DNA of 64,000 bases from Grimontia indica (lineage in GTDB: Bacteria; Pseudomonadota; Gammaproteobacteria; Enterobacterales; Vibrionaceae), in contig NZ_ANFM02000010.1 in NCBI RefSeq assembly GCF_000333895.2, forward strand, positions 1 through 64,000. The letters run 5' to 3'. Below the pieces are notes generated by a model, which was not told the origin of the DNA, searched no databases, and saw nothing but the letters and a program-made list of their open reading frames with translations. The position numbers and the translations under genes are program-made. How positions within the stretch are numbered: position 1 is the first letter of the stretch; every line of letters starts with the position of its first letter. Below, piece after piece: positions 1-8,240 of the stretch.

Positions 1-16
1 TTTCTGCTGCGTTATC

Positions 17-50
17 GGCTTCTCATGTAGGCGAGCTACACATTGAAGCC
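17..50. repeat. Imperfect hairpin downstream of the GntR gene
   Basis: Arms GGCTTCTCATGTAG (17-30) and CTACACATTGAAGCC (36-50) pair imperfectly around the loop GCGAG. It lies beyond the stop of the leftward GntR gene and has no clear U-run, so it may be a palindromic extragenic repeat rather than a simple terminator. Bases 1-111 hold no recognisable gene. Confidence 0.45.
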
Positions 51-111
51 TCTGCCTTGCATAAAACCCCCACAAACTGCTGCAAAAATCACCACCAAAG
101 GTCAACAGGCC

Positions 112-840
112 CTACCGTTGGGTAACTTGATGAATATTAAACAAATCGCTGTTAATTGTGGCGATGGTGTACTCGAAGGGGGTGCCATCATCAAATGAGA
201 CCACTTCGCGAAGCTCGATCATAGCCTGTCCTTCATCGACATTGAGAAGCTCTGCCAGCTCAGCATCACGAAGGTTAAAGGCGGAGATATCCTGTTCGCG
301 AGTCTGTACTTTCTTCCCTGTCATCTGCTCCATGTACCCGTATTTTGAGTGTTCAATCTGGTTGAATTCAAAGCCATCGCAAACCGCGACCGGGATATGG
401 GTTTGCTCAAAAGACACCGGCATGTTGCCAAAGCTCATCAAACGCTCGATGTAGTAAACCTTTTCATTGGGTTTGATACGAAGAGCATGGGCGATTTGCA
501 CATTAGGCACTTCGATAATCGCGCTGGAAATCACGCGCCTGACACCGCTTTGGCCTGCTTTCTGGGCTTGTTCATCAAAGGGGGAAAGCACATGGAAGTT
601 GCCGTTCGGCGCAGCTTGTCCTGAACCGACGTAAAGACCGGAGCCTTTTACGCGATAGACCATGCCTTGCTCGACCAGATAGCGGGTAGCTTCGCGCACG
701 GTCACGCGAGTAATACCCAGGTGTTTGGCGATACCCGCTTCCGTATCCAGCTTGTCGCCGGGGGAAAGGTTAGCGCTCGAGATTTTGCGCTCAATGAAGT
801 CGATGACTTCCTGTTGCTTCCCTGTCACTTTAAACGTCAT
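112..840 (-). CDS. GntR-family (HutC/UTRA) transcriptional regulator
   Basis: 242 aa DNA-binding repressor-type regulator. Residues about 5-72 form the GntR winged helix (LSPGDKLDTEAGIAKHLGIT, then VTVREATRYLVEQG), and residues about 95-235 look like a UTRA ligand-binding domain (ending in a DGTPFEYTIA-type strand). UTRA domains usually bind sugar phosphates or related small molecules. It is the last gene of a leftward cluster coding for a PTS permease and a split transketolase, so it probably senses an intermediate of that pathway. A stem-loop at 917-939 separates it from the transketolase gene, so it may also have its own promoter. The precise ligand cannot be read from the sequence. Confidence 0.88.
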   Translation of the reverse strand: MTFKVTGKQQEVIDFIERKISSANLSPGDKLDTEAGIAKHLGITRVTVREATRYLVEQGMVYRVKGSGLYVGSGQAAPNGNFHVLSPFDEQAQKAGQSGVRRVISSAIIEVPNVQIAHALRIKPNEKVYYIERLMSFGNMPVSFEQTHIPVAVCDGFEFNQIEHSKYGYMEQMTGKKVQTREQDISAFNLRDAELAELLNVDEGQAMIELREVVSFDDGTPFEYTIATINSDLFNIHQVTQR

Positions 841-916
841 AGCGTCTCTTTTTTCGTTATTTATTAGCCGACTGACTGCAATGTTATTGAGTGTTATTTA
901 TTTTGCAGACACAGAA

Positions 917-939
917 ACGGCGGATCCCTGATCCGCCGC
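917..939 (-). terminator. Stem-loop after the transketolase C gene
   Basis: CGGCGGATC and GATCCGCCG pair around CCT, and on the minus strand the stem is followed by a short T-rich stretch (TTTCTG). It lies just after the transketolase C-terminal gene and before the GntR gene. The weak U-run suggests partial termination. Confidence 0.5.
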
Positions 940-1000
940 TTAGTTTATGTTATCGCTAGGTGAATACAAACTGTCGCTTGCGTAGTGCGACAGTTGAGGG

Positions 1001-1939
1001 CTAAGCGCTTAACAAGGTGATGCAGAAATCCGCAATGCGTTCGGCGCTGATGCCGTATGCATCTTTCAGAAAATCGAGTGAGCCCACCTGACCGTATTGC
1101 TCCTGCACGCCCAGCTTATGGAAGCTTTGCAGCGCAACACCGCCCGAAAGCAGTCCAGAAGCCACCGCATCACCCAAGCCACCAATCACATTGTGGTTTT
1201 CAATGGTTACCACACGGCCCGTCTTACGCGCTTCTGTAATCAAAAGCTCGGTATCCAGCGGTTTGATGGTGTGCATGTCGATAACCGCAACAGTTTTACC
1301 TGTGTTAGCTTCGATCTGCTCTGCCGCTTCCAGCGCGTCATGCACACAGATACCCGCCGCGATGAGGGTGAGATCCGCACCATCTTTCAAAAGATTACCC
1401 TTACCGATCTCAATCTCATCTTCTGAGCCATAAATCGCCGGCAAATCTTTGCGGGTAGAACGTATGTAGTTCACCCCTTTGTGCTCATAGGCATAACGCA
1501 TTGCTGCGCGAAGCACCGATTCGTCTGACACATCAATCACAGTCGCATTGGGTACCAAGCGCATCAGGCCTGTGTCTTCAAACGGCATGTGGGTACCGCC
1601 GTTGGTGACTGCGGTAACGCCGGCATCACTGCCGAAGATATTGATATGTTGGCCTGCGTAGCCGCCTGCAAGGAAAATCTGATCGTAACAACGACGGGTG
1701 GCGAAGCAGCCAAACGAGTGAACGAAGGGCACTTTGCCAACCGCTGAAAGTCCGGACGCCACGCCAATCATATTGGCTTCAGCAATACCACAGTTTAGGA
1801 AGTGATTCGGGAAAGCGTCCGCGAATTTCTTGGTGCTCACACTGCCTGCAAGGTCGGCTTCCAGCACCATCACATTGTCGTGTTGATCAGCCAGTTCCAT
1901 CAGCATTTCTGCATGGATAACGCGAAGTTCTTTGCTCAT
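1001..1939 (-). CDS. Transketolase-like C-terminal subunit (split transketolase)
   Basis: 312 aa protein matching the pyrimidine-binding and C-terminal domains of transketolases. The segment NCGIAEANMIGVASGL carries the conserved ThDP-activating Glu region, and the C-terminal domain (about 185-300) has the VIDMHTIKPLD strand seen in transketolase/DXS enzymes. It overlaps the upstream N-terminal subunit gene by 4 bp, so the two are translationally coupled and should form one heteromeric enzyme that moves two-carbon ketol units between sugar phosphates. Split transketolases next to sugar transporters normally serve dedicated catabolic routes rather than the central pentose phosphate pathway. 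The apulose-4-phosphate transketolases (AptAB) are a precedent for such a split, but the substrate here is unknown. Confidence 0.9.
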   Translation of the reverse strand: MSKELRVIHAEMLMELADQHDNVMVLEADLAGSVSTKKFADAFPNHFLNCGIAEANMIGVASGLSAVGKVPFVHSFGCFATRRCYDQIFLAGGYAGQHINIFGSDAGVTAVTNGGTHMPFEDTGLMRLVPNATVIDVSDESVLRAAMRYAYEHKGVNYIRSTRKDLPAIYGSEDEIEIGKGNLLKDGADLTLIAAGICVHDALEAAEQIEANTGKTVAVIDMHTIKPLDTELLITEARKTGRVVTIENHNVIGGLGDAVASGLLSGGVALQSFHKLGVQEQYGQVGSLDFLKDAYGISAERIADFCITLLSA

Positions 1940-2772
1940 TTCAGCTCCTCGATTTTTTGTTCCAGCATCGCAATGTCAGTTTCAATGGCTGCGCGCAGGT
2001 TGTCGTCTAAACGCAAATGGTGGTTGGCTTCAATCGCTTCCACGGTTGGCATGCCCTGGCCTTTTTCGGTATCGAGAATGATGGCGGTTGGGCGCTCGGT
2101 TTCAGCCTGTGCGGCTTCAATCGCGGCGCAGATAGCTTCGACACTCTTACCGTCGACATCAATGGCGTTGAAACCGAAGGAAGCGAACTTCTCGCGAAGA
2201 TCGAACGACGCCTGAATCTCATCAATGTAGCCGTCAAGCTGGCGCTTGTTGTTGTCGACAAACACCACCAGATTCGACAGCTTGTGGTGCGCAGCAAATT
2301 GCGCCGCTTCCCAGCACTGACCTTCCTGAAGCTCACCGTCACCAACGATGGTATAAACCGTTGATTCGGTGCCCGCCGCCATACCTGCTGCACACGAGAT
2401 GCCCTGACCCAGAGAGCCGGTTGTCATATCCACGCCCGGTGTTTTGTTCATGTCCGCATGGCTTGGCAGGTTAGTACCGTTACCGTTGATGGTTTTCAGC
2501 CATTCGATATCGAAGAAGCCGCGAAGAGCAAGAGTAGCGTAAAGCGCAGGACCTGCATGGCCTTTAGATAGCACAAACAAATCGCGGTCTTGCATTTTCG
2601 GGTTTGCAGGGTCGTGCTTCAGGTAGCGGCCATACAGGCAAGCCAGTGTTTCAGTCACAGACAGGCAGCCGCCAAAGTGTCCGTAACCCATGTTCAGTAA
2701 AGCCTTTGCCATTTCTTTTTTGATGGACAGATTGAAGGCCTCAATCTGACGCAGATCGAGTAAAGATTGCAT
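1936..2772 (-). CDS. Transketolase-like N-terminal subunit (split transketolase)
   Basis: 278 aa ThDP/Mg-binding half of a split transketolase. The ThDP motif starts at GDGELQEGQCWEAAQ and ends about 30 residues later with FVDNN; HFGGCLSVTETLA and SKGHAGPALYA are typical of the N-terminal domain. The start has a good ribosome site (GAGGTAACT before ATG). It follows the PTS IIC gene by 52 bp and overlaps the C-terminal subunit gene, giving the order IIA-IIB-IIC-tktN-tktC-gntR. The enzyme presumably acts on the phosphorylated product of the PTS or on a derivative of it; no kinase, aldolase or isomerase is present in this cluster, so other steps must be encoded elsewhere. Confidence 0.9.
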   Translation of the reverse strand: MQSLLDLRQIEAFNLSIKKEMAKALLNMGYGHFGGCLSVTETLACLYGRYLKHDPANPKMQDRDLFVLSKGHAGPALYATLALRGFFDIEWLKTINGNGTNLPSHADMNKTPGVDMTTGSLGQGISCAAGMAAGTESTVYTIVGDGELQEGQCWEAAQFAAHHKLSNLVVFVDNNKRQLDGYIDEIQASFDLREKFASFGFNAIDVDGKSVEAICAAIEAAQAETERPTAIILDTEKGQGMPTVEAIEANHHLRLDDNLRAAIETDIAMLEQKIEELK

Positions 2773-2824
2773 AGTTACCTCGGGAGAAAGAGAAGGGCGG
2801 GCTGGTGGTCAGCCCGCGCTGAAA

Positions 2825-4177
2825 TTAGATGTTTTCTGCTGTCTCGGCGGTTTTCTTGCCGATGAAGTTGGTGCTCAGAACCAGTGCAGCAACAGCTGCC
2901 ACACCCAGAATGACCGCCTCTTTGCCCAGCATCGCCAGATAGCCCAGGAAGATACCTGTGATAGCGAAGTCAGAGTCAGAGAATGTGGTGTTGGCAAAGC
3001 CCAGGTCGCCCAGTACAGGCAGCAGCCACAGGGTCAGGAAGGTAATGACCACACCGTTGATGAATGCGCCCACTGCCGCGCCGCGACGGCCACCGGTTGC
3101 GTTACCGAACACACCTGCCGTTGCGCCGGTGAAGAAATGAGGGACCACGCCAGGAAGGATAAGTGTCAGCTCCATCACACCCAGCACGCCCATGCTCACC
3201 AGACCGCCAAGGAAGCTACACAGGAAGCCAATCAGTACCGCGTTTTGTGCGTAAGGGAATACGATTGGACAATCCAGCGCTGGTTTCGCGTTTGGCACCA
3301 GTTTCTGGGAGATACCGGTGAATGCCGGCACGATCTCTGCGAGTACCAGACGCACACCCTGCAGGATAACGAACACACCCGCTGCGAAGCCGATAGCTGT
3401 CAGAATCGCGTAAACAATCGGGTTCTGACCGTTACTCAGGTTTTCGGTGACGAACTCACTGCCTGCTGCCATCACGAGGATCAGGTAGATGATACCCATG
3501 GTCAGCGAGATAGAGATGGAAGAGTCGCGCAGGAACACCAGGTTCTTCGGCAGGTTCATCTCTTCGGTACTCTTAGAGCCTTTGCCGACAAGCTTACCGA
3601 CAAGGCCAGATGCCACATAACCCACGGTAGAGAAGTGACCGAATGCCACATCATCACTGCCAGTGATTTTGCGCATGAATGGCTGCGCCATGGCTGGGAA
3701 CAGCACCATGATAAGGCCCAGAGACACCGAGCCCAGGAACACTAAAGACGCGCCGCTAAAGCCTGCCACGCTCAGGATGATCGCAATCATACATGCCATG
3801 TACAGGGTGTGGTGGCCCGTCAGGAAGATGTATTTGAACTTACTGAAACGGGCAAAGAAGATGTTCGCCACCATACCGAACGCCATGATCATGGACGTTG
3901 CTGCACCGAATTCCGCCATTGCAGTGGCGTAAATCGCCTCGTTGTTCGGGATGACGCCGCGAAGGTTGAAGCCTTCTTCCATCAGCACACCCATTGGGGT
4001 AACAGCACTCACCAGAATGCCGGCACCGCCGCCGATCACGATGAAACCAAGGACAGTTTTTATCGAGCCTTTGATCACGTCAGAGCTCGATTTTTTCTGG
4101 ATAGCAAGACCAATCAGGGCCACGATACCGATAAGGATCGCAGGTGTACTTAGAATGTCAGTGATGAAGTCGAGCAT
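2825..4177 (-). CDS. PTS sugar transporter IIC subunit, UlaA/SgaT (ascorbate) type
   Basis: 450 aa polytopic inner-membrane protein with roughly ten or more hydrophobic segments along its whole length. The sequence (for example VIGGGAGILVSAVTPMG near the N-terminus, FLTGHHTLYMACM mid-way, FFTGATAGVFGNATGGRRGA near the C-terminus) is that of the UlaA/SgaT family, which imports L-ascorbate in E. coli and unknown polyols or sugars elsewhere. It would translocate and phosphorylate its substrate with the adjoining IIB and IIA. The absence of ula catabolic genes (UlaD, UlaE, UlaF, UlaG) and the presence of a split transketolase argue against ascorbate as the substrate. Confidence 0.92.
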   Translation of the reverse strand: MLDFITDILSTPAILIGIVALIGLAIQKKSSSDVIKGSIKTVLGFIVIGGGAGILVSAVTPMGVLMEEGFNLRGVIPNNEAIYATAMAEFGAATSMIMAFGMVANIFFARFSKFKYIFLTGHHTLYMACMIAIILSVAGFSGASLVFLGSVSLGLIMVLFPAMAQPFMRKITGSDDVAFGHFSTVGYVASGLVGKLVGKGSKSTEEMNLPKNLVFLRDSSISISLTMGIIYLILVMAAGSEFVTENLSNGQNPIVYAILTAIGFAAGVFVILQGVRLVLAEIVPAFTGISQKLVPNAKPALDCPIVFPYAQNAVLIGFLCSFLGGLVSMGVLGVMELTLILPGVVPHFFTGATAGVFGNATGGRRGAAVGAFINGVVITFLTLWLLPVLGDLGFANTTFSDSDFAITGIFLGYLAMLGKEAVILGVAAVAALVLSTNFIGKKTAETAENI

Positions 4178-4191
4178 AGCGAAACCCTCAA

Positions 4192-4455
4192 TTAACGGTT
4201 CATGTAAGCGACGAGCTGTTCTTTCATTGCGTTCTTGTCGGTGATGTTAGGGATAGAAATCACATCACCGGCATGAATGCTGTCTGCCAAATCGCGGGTG
4301 CAGATGAACACATCTGCCATGTCTGGCGTCACGGAACCCAAATCGGTGTGGTTCACTTCTGCCTCAACGCCCAACTCACGCATAACTTCCTTCACTTTCA
4401 TTTCGATCATGAAAGAAGAACCCAGACCTGTGCTACAAACGGCCATGATACGCAT
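4192..4455 (-). CDS. PTS sugar transporter IIB subunit (UlaB/lactose-type fold)
   Basis: 87 aa cytoplasmic phosphocarrier. The N-terminal motif MAVCSTGLGSSFM contains the phosphoryl-accepting Cys7. I chose the start at 4455 because it has GAGGG six bases upstream and places the catalytic Cys at the usual position; an upstream in-frame ATG at 4488 would overlap the IIA gene and add 11 atypical residues. It passes the phosphate from IIA to the sugar during transport by IIC, whose gene begins 14 bp downstream. Confidence 0.9.
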   Translation of the reverse strand: MRIMAVCSTGLGSSFMIEMKVKEVMRELGVEAEVNHTDLGSVTPDMADVFICTRDLADSIHAGDVISIPNITDKNAMKEQLVAYMNR

Positions 4456-4465
4456 AGTGTTACCC

Positions 4466-4909
4466 TCAATATTTTTTAATAATTTCAATGATGTCTTGTG
4501 TATTCTTCGCTTCGGTGACGGCTAAAACGTCTTCGTCGGAGCAGAAGAACTCAGAGATTTTGGTGATGAGCTCGATGTGCTGATCGCTGTCTTTTGCAGC
4601 CAACAGAAGCAGCAGTTTCACCGGGTCGTTTTCTTCACTGTGGAACTCGACGCCATTGCGGACGACGAGCAGGGAAAGCGCGTTATTGTTCACGCCCTGT
4701 TCCGGGCGGGCATGTGGCATGGCAATCATTGGTGCCAGCACGTAATAAGGGCCAAGCGACTCAGTGGTGTCGATAATGGCAGACTGGTAATCAGGCTCGA
4801 TATCGCCGGATTTCACTAAAGGCGCACACACCTGATGAATGGCGTCTTTCCAGTCAGAAACGGAATCTACCACCGCAATGCGGTGCTCGGAGAGTAAGGT
4901 TGAAAGCAT
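4466..4909 (-). CDS. PTS sugar transporter IIA subunit (mannitol/fructose type)
   Basis: 147 aa EIIA of the PTS_EIIA_2 family (fructose/mannitol/ascorbate). The active-site histidine lies in the motif MIAMPHARPEQG and receives phosphate from HPr. The start at 4909 (MLSTLLSEH) has GGTGG upstream; further ATG codons extend the frame to 4978, but the added residues are Cys/His-rich and do not resemble the family. It is the first gene of the leftward PTS-transketolase cluster, and an operator-like sequence lies 34 bases upstream of this start. Confidence 0.9.
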   Translation of the reverse strand: MLSTLLSEHRIAVVDSVSDWKDAIHQVCAPLVKSGDIEPDYQSAIIDTTESLGPYYVLAPMIAMPHARPEQGVNNNALSLLVVRNGVEFHSEENDPVKLLLLLAAKDSDQHIELITKISEFFCSDEDVLAVTEAKNTQDIIEIIKKY

Positions 4910-4942
4910 ACATACCACCATGCTTATACAGCTAATAAGTTG

Positions 4943-5179
4943 TCTATACAGGTGGCAATGTAGCGGTTTGAAAACCACTTTTTCGTGATGGAGGTCTAAC
5001 CTGTTACCGGATACTTTCGCAATATCTCCACAGTGTTTTCATGGTCACAATGGCGACTTATTTCGTATCACATTCGGATTAAAGTGAGATCTTCTGACGA
5101 GTATTGGGAATTACTTGATGATATGTGCATGAGTGCTTATGTGAATTCAGGGTTATTTTTGCACCAATGTCTGTATAGA
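4943..5179. promoter_or_regulatory. Candidate GntR operator pair upstream of the PTS operon
   Basis: TCTATACAG at 4943-4951 recurs as its exact reverse complement CTGTATAGA at 5171-5179, 219 bp further on. The first copy extends to TGTCTATACA with TGT/ACA ends, resembling the GT-N-TA-N-AC core bound by HutC-subfamily GntR regulators, and one such regulator is encoded in the same cluster. The two sites would flank the PTS promoter in the 398-bp gap (4910-5307), which holds no gene. Binding is inferred, not shown. Confidence 0.45.
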
Positions 5180-5307
5180 AGTTTGCCAAAGCGTTAACGC
5201 CGCGATCTGGGCTAGTATGTTAATTGTGTGGTTAATCAATAAGCGGCAACCTATCGCTAATAAAAATGAAACCACCTTTGTAGTCAGCCAGAATTAAGGG
5301 GCGGTTT

Positions 5308-6549
5308 ATGCTTTACCAATTCAACGCAACCTATATGGATGCCATCAAGCCTTTGAACAGTTGGGTCAAATTTATCAGGGATGTGAATGCCGCGCCCTGG
5401 AACCCAATGAAAACCTCACCGGTAACCCGAACGCTTGATGCTTCAATGGAGCTGGTGGAGCGGCTGACAGACTGCTACGACGAACCTGCTTGGGGGCTTG
5501 ATACCACCGTTATCAAAGGCGAAAAGCTCGCGATTCAATACAATGTGATTGCCAATAAGCCTTTCTGTAATCTGCTGCATTTCCGCCGCAGCAAAGCGCA
5601 ACCCAATCAGCCTAAAGTATTGTTTGTTGCACCGCTTTCCGGCCATTTTGCCACGCTATTGCGCGGCACTATTGATGCCTTCCTGCCGGATCACGATGTG
5701 TATGTTACCGACTGGCGTAATGCCCGCGATGTGCCGCTCACGGAAGGGGAATTCCATTTTGATGATTACGTGGATTATCTGGTCGAATTCTTAGAGCTAC
5801 TGGGGCCAGATACCCATGCCATTGCTGTATGCCAGCCAAGTGTGCCCTTGATGGTGGCGACAGCGCTGATGTCTGCCGAGAAGAATCCTGCCGCGCCTGC
5901 AACCGTGACCTTGATGGGCGGCCCTATTGATACCCGCATCAATCCCACCGAAGTAAACGACTACGCCAGCGGCAAGGATTTAGAGTGGTTTGAGTCCAAC
6001 GTGATTTGTACTGTACCCGAGCAATACGAAGGTGCAGGACAAGTGGTGTACCCAGGGTTTGTTCAGCTTTCGGGTTTTATGTCGATGAACCTTGATACCC
6101 ATGTGCAAAAGCACTTTAAGTTTTTCGGCGATCTGGTCAAAGGTGATGGTGATAACGCGGAAGCGCACCGCAAGTTCTACAACGAATATCTGGCCGTGAT
6201 GGACTTGCCCGCTCATTACTACCTCGACACCATCCGAAAGGTGTTTTTGGAACATGACCTGCCAAACGGCACCATGACTTATCGTGGCAAACCCATCAAT
6301 CTTGCTGCCATCAAAAAGACAGCACTCCTGACCATTGAAGGGGAGTTGGATGACATTACCGGCAGAGGTCAAACAGCTGCTGCGCTCGACATCTGCCCTA
6401 ACATCCCTAAATCCAAGAAAATGCATTACGAGCAAAAAGGCGTGGGCCATTACGGGATATTCAACGGCCGCCGTTACCGCGAGGCGATTGCGCCGAAGAT
6501 CAAAGGGTTTATTAAGAAGTACAATCCGAAGATGGTGAAGGCGGCATAG
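5308..6549 (+). CDS. phaZ: Intracellular polyhydroxyalkanoate depolymerase
   Basis: 413 aa cytoplasmic protein that fits the intracellular PHA depolymerase family (PHB_depo_C C-terminal domain, about 205-405). These enzymes hydrolyse stored poly-3-hydroxybutyrate granules. The alpha/beta hydrolase nucleophile elbow reads AIAVCQPSVP, with Cys175 in place of the usual Ser, as in the Ralstonia PhaZ1 type; a likely catalytic His is in GVGHYGIFNGRR near the C-terminus. There is no signal peptide, in line with an internal role. The start has AAGGGG seven bases upstream. No PHA synthase (phaC), phasin or phaA/B gene accompanies it here, so it stands as a single gene with its own promoter region. Confidence 0.88.
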   Translation: MLYQFNATYMDAIKPLNSWVKFIRDVNAAPWNPMKTSPVTRTLDASMELVERLTDCYDEPAWGLDTTVIKGEKLAIQYNVIANKPFCNLLHFRRSKAQPNQPKVLFVAPLSGHFATLLRGTIDAFLPDHDVYVTDWRNARDVPLTEGEFHFDDYVDYLVEFLELLGPDTHAIAVCQPSVPLMVATALMSAEKNPAAPATVTLMGGPIDTRINPTEVNDYASGKDLEWFESNVICTVPEQYEGAGQVVYPGFVQLSGFMSMNLDTHVQKHFKFFGDLVKGDGDNAEAHRKFYNEYLAVMDLPAHYYLDTIRKVFLEHDLPNGTMTYRGKPINLAAIKKTALLTIEGELDDITGRGQTAAALDICPNIPKSKKMHYEQKGVGHYGIFNGRRYREAIAPKIKGFIKKYNPKMVKAA

Positions 6550-6656
6550 CCCATTCTTACGTGCCAGTGGAGAAAACACTTTTGCCACTGGCGTGATTCT
6601 GTTCCTTCCTGATCGTCGCTATAAAAGAAACAAAACGGTTTGAGAAGGAACAGCGG

Positions 6657-7190
6657 ATGTTACGAAAACTACTTCCCGTCATTGTGATGCTGGCAGGGAT
6701 TGTCGGCGTTTCCACGGCCAATGCCCATGGCCCATCAAGGCTCAAAGTCTCGGAATCTGTCACCATCAATGCGCCGGCTGACAAAGTTTGGAAAACCGTG
6801 GGGGCATTCGACAGCCTTTCCTGGTTGCCACCTGTCACCAAAGTGGTAATGGAATCAGGAAACCCTACCGAGAAAGGGGCGGTGCGTGTGGTGTATGTGG
6901 GCGATCAAAGCGTGACGGAAGAAATCAAACGCTACAACCCTGACGCCATGATGCTCAAATACAAGATCACCAAAGAAAACACAGCCCTGTTGCCCGTCAC
7001 CAATTACCAGTCCACCATCAAAGTGAAAGCAGAAGGTGACAAAAGTATCGTGACGTGGAAGGCCGGATTCTACCGTGGCTATCCGAACAACGATCCGCCT
7101 GAAAACCTCAATGACGCAACAGCCATTTCAGCCATCACTGGCCTCTATAAAGCGGGGTTAGACAACCTGAAAGCAGAGATGGAAAAGTAA
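6657..7190 (+). CDS. Exported SRPBCC-family (polyketide cyclase/START-like) protein
   Basis: 177 aa. Residues 1-23 are a Sec signal peptide (LLPVIVMLAGIVGVSTANA, cleavage before HG), so the protein is probably periplasmic. The mature part is a single SRPBCC domain: VSESVTINAPADKVW at the start, a central DSLSWLPPV segment, and the final helix DATAISAITGLYKAGLDNL. The family has a large hydrophobic pocket for lipids, aromatics or other ligands. The substrate is unknown. It follows phaZ by 107 bp on the same strand; AAGGA lies seven bases before the start. It might be co-transcribed with phaZ, but nothing in the sequence requires a shared function. Confidence 0.8.
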   Translation: MLRKLLPVIVMLAGIVGVSTANAHGPSRLKVSESVTINAPADKVWKTVGAFDSLSWLPPVTKVVMESGNPTEKGAVRVVYVGDQSVTEEIKRYNPDAMMLKYKITKENTALLPVTNYQSTIKVKAEGDKSIVTWKAGFYRGYPNNDPPENLNDATAISAITGLYKAGLDNLKAEMEK

Positions 7191-7202
7191 GGTTTCCCCT
7201 AT

Positions 7203-7291
7203 TTAACCCCATCCTTGGCTCTCCCGTTTAAAGGGAACGATACAACCGGTCTTGGCTCACCCTTTTCAGGGGAGAGGCGAGGAGGGGTTAA
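7203..7291. repeat. Large imperfect inverted repeat between convergent genes
   Basis: TTAACCCC at 7203-7210 is mirrored by GGGGTTAA at 7284-7291, with further pairing inside (GGCTCTCCC near 7218-7226 against GGGGAGAGG near 7269-7277). The element fills the gap between two convergent genes. It resembles the repetitive extragenic palindromes common in marine gammaproteobacteria and may also serve as a two-way terminator. Confidence 0.5.
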
Positions 7292-7310
7292 CTTTCGTTA
7301 AAGATGATCT

Positions 7311-8078
7311 TCAACTCAATTCCTGCGAACCACCGCCGCTGACTGTCAGCACCTGACCACTCACCCAAGACGCCGCTGGCGAGCACAGAAACAGTGCGGC
7401 CAGCGCGATATCATCGGTTTTCCCAAGCCTTCCGAGTGGCGTGTGTTTCAGCATGGCTTTTTCAATATCCGGGGTGAGCACTTTCTCCAGCGCCGCAGTG
7501 CGGATTGCGCCTGGCGCAATGGCATTCACGCGAATGCCATTGGTACCCAAATCAAAAGCGGTATTGCGGGTGAGGTGATTGATAGCGGCTTTCGACGAGC
7601 CATAAGACGCCATCATCCAGTTTTTGTTTTCACCAGCCATCGAACTGATATTCAACACTGCGCCTCCGCCGGCTTTTTCCATTTCCGGCGCGCAAAGCTG
7701 CATCAGCCTGAAAGGGGCAAACACATTGAGTTGATACGCCCACTCAAAGTCTGCCATTGGCATGTCGAAGGGCTTTGGGCCGCCACCGCCTGCATTGTTG
7801 GCAAGGATTGTCACCTTGCCAAATGTCGTGACAGCACGTTCAATCAAAGCGACTCTGTCTTCTTCTTTGGTGACGTTACAGGCCGCTGAGATAGCATGCC
7901 GACCTGTCGCATTAATGGCCGAAGCCACTTCTGTTGCGGCATCCAAATCCAGATCGCTTACCACCACCTCTGCGCCTGCATCAGCAAATACTTCTGCTAT
8001 CCGGCGACCAATACCCGCGGCAGCGCCGGTCACAATGGCGACCTGACCATCAAGGCTGAACTGTTGAATGACTGACAT
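7311..8078 (-). CDS. hdhA: SDR-family 7-alpha-hydroxysteroid dehydrogenase (HdhA-like)
   Basis: 255 aa short-chain dehydrogenase/reductase, the same length as E. coli HdhA and near-identical in several blocks (NNAGGGGPKPFDMPMADF, LFLCSPAASWVSGQ, LTVSGGG). The Rossmann nucleotide motif is TGAAAGIG (17-24), the acidic residue D42 after the second strand favours NAD, and the catalytic triad is Ser146, Tyr159 and Lys163. HdhA oxidises the 7-alpha hydroxyl of bile acids. In a marine or host-associated bacterium the true substrate could be another hydroxysteroid or secondary alcohol. GAGGG stands before the start. It is convergent with the SRPBCC gene and not clearly in an operon. Confidence 0.85.
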   Translation of the reverse strand: MSVIQQFSLDGQVAIVTGAAAGIGRRIAEVFADAGAEVVVSDLDLDAATEVASAINATGRHAISAACNVTKEEDRVALIERAVTTFGKVTILANNAGGGGPKPFDMPMADFEWAYQLNVFAPFRLMQLCAPEMEKAGGGAVLNISSMAGENKNWMMASYGSSKAAINHLTRNTAFDLGTNGIRVNAIAPGAIRTAALEKVLTPDIEKAMLKHTPLGRLGKTDDIALAALFLCSPAASWVSGQVLTVSGGGSQELS

Positions 8079-8203
8079 GACAAACCCTCATTGAAAAGAG
8101 ATGCATTGAGCCTAGATGTGGAGGGCAGAAGTGCGCGCGTTATTCTTGATACAAAGCGGGAAGGGAAAAGTGGGAAGGGAAGTTTTCGGGAGAAGACAGC
8201 AAA

Positions 8204-8224
8204 GAAGGAGCCTAGTGGCTCCTT
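8204..8224 (-). terminator. Terminator after dadA
   Basis: AAGGAGCC and GGCTCCTT pair around TAGT. On the minus strand the stem is followed by CTTTGCTG, a weak U-run, just past the dadA stop. Confidence 0.55.
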
Positions 8225-8240
8225 CCGTTAGTCAGGTGTG

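Noticed and set aside
3137-3745. 202-codon open frame on the plus strand opposite the PTS IIC gene
   Set aside because: Antisense to a well-supported membrane protein gene; low-complexity His/Gln/Arg-rich translation.
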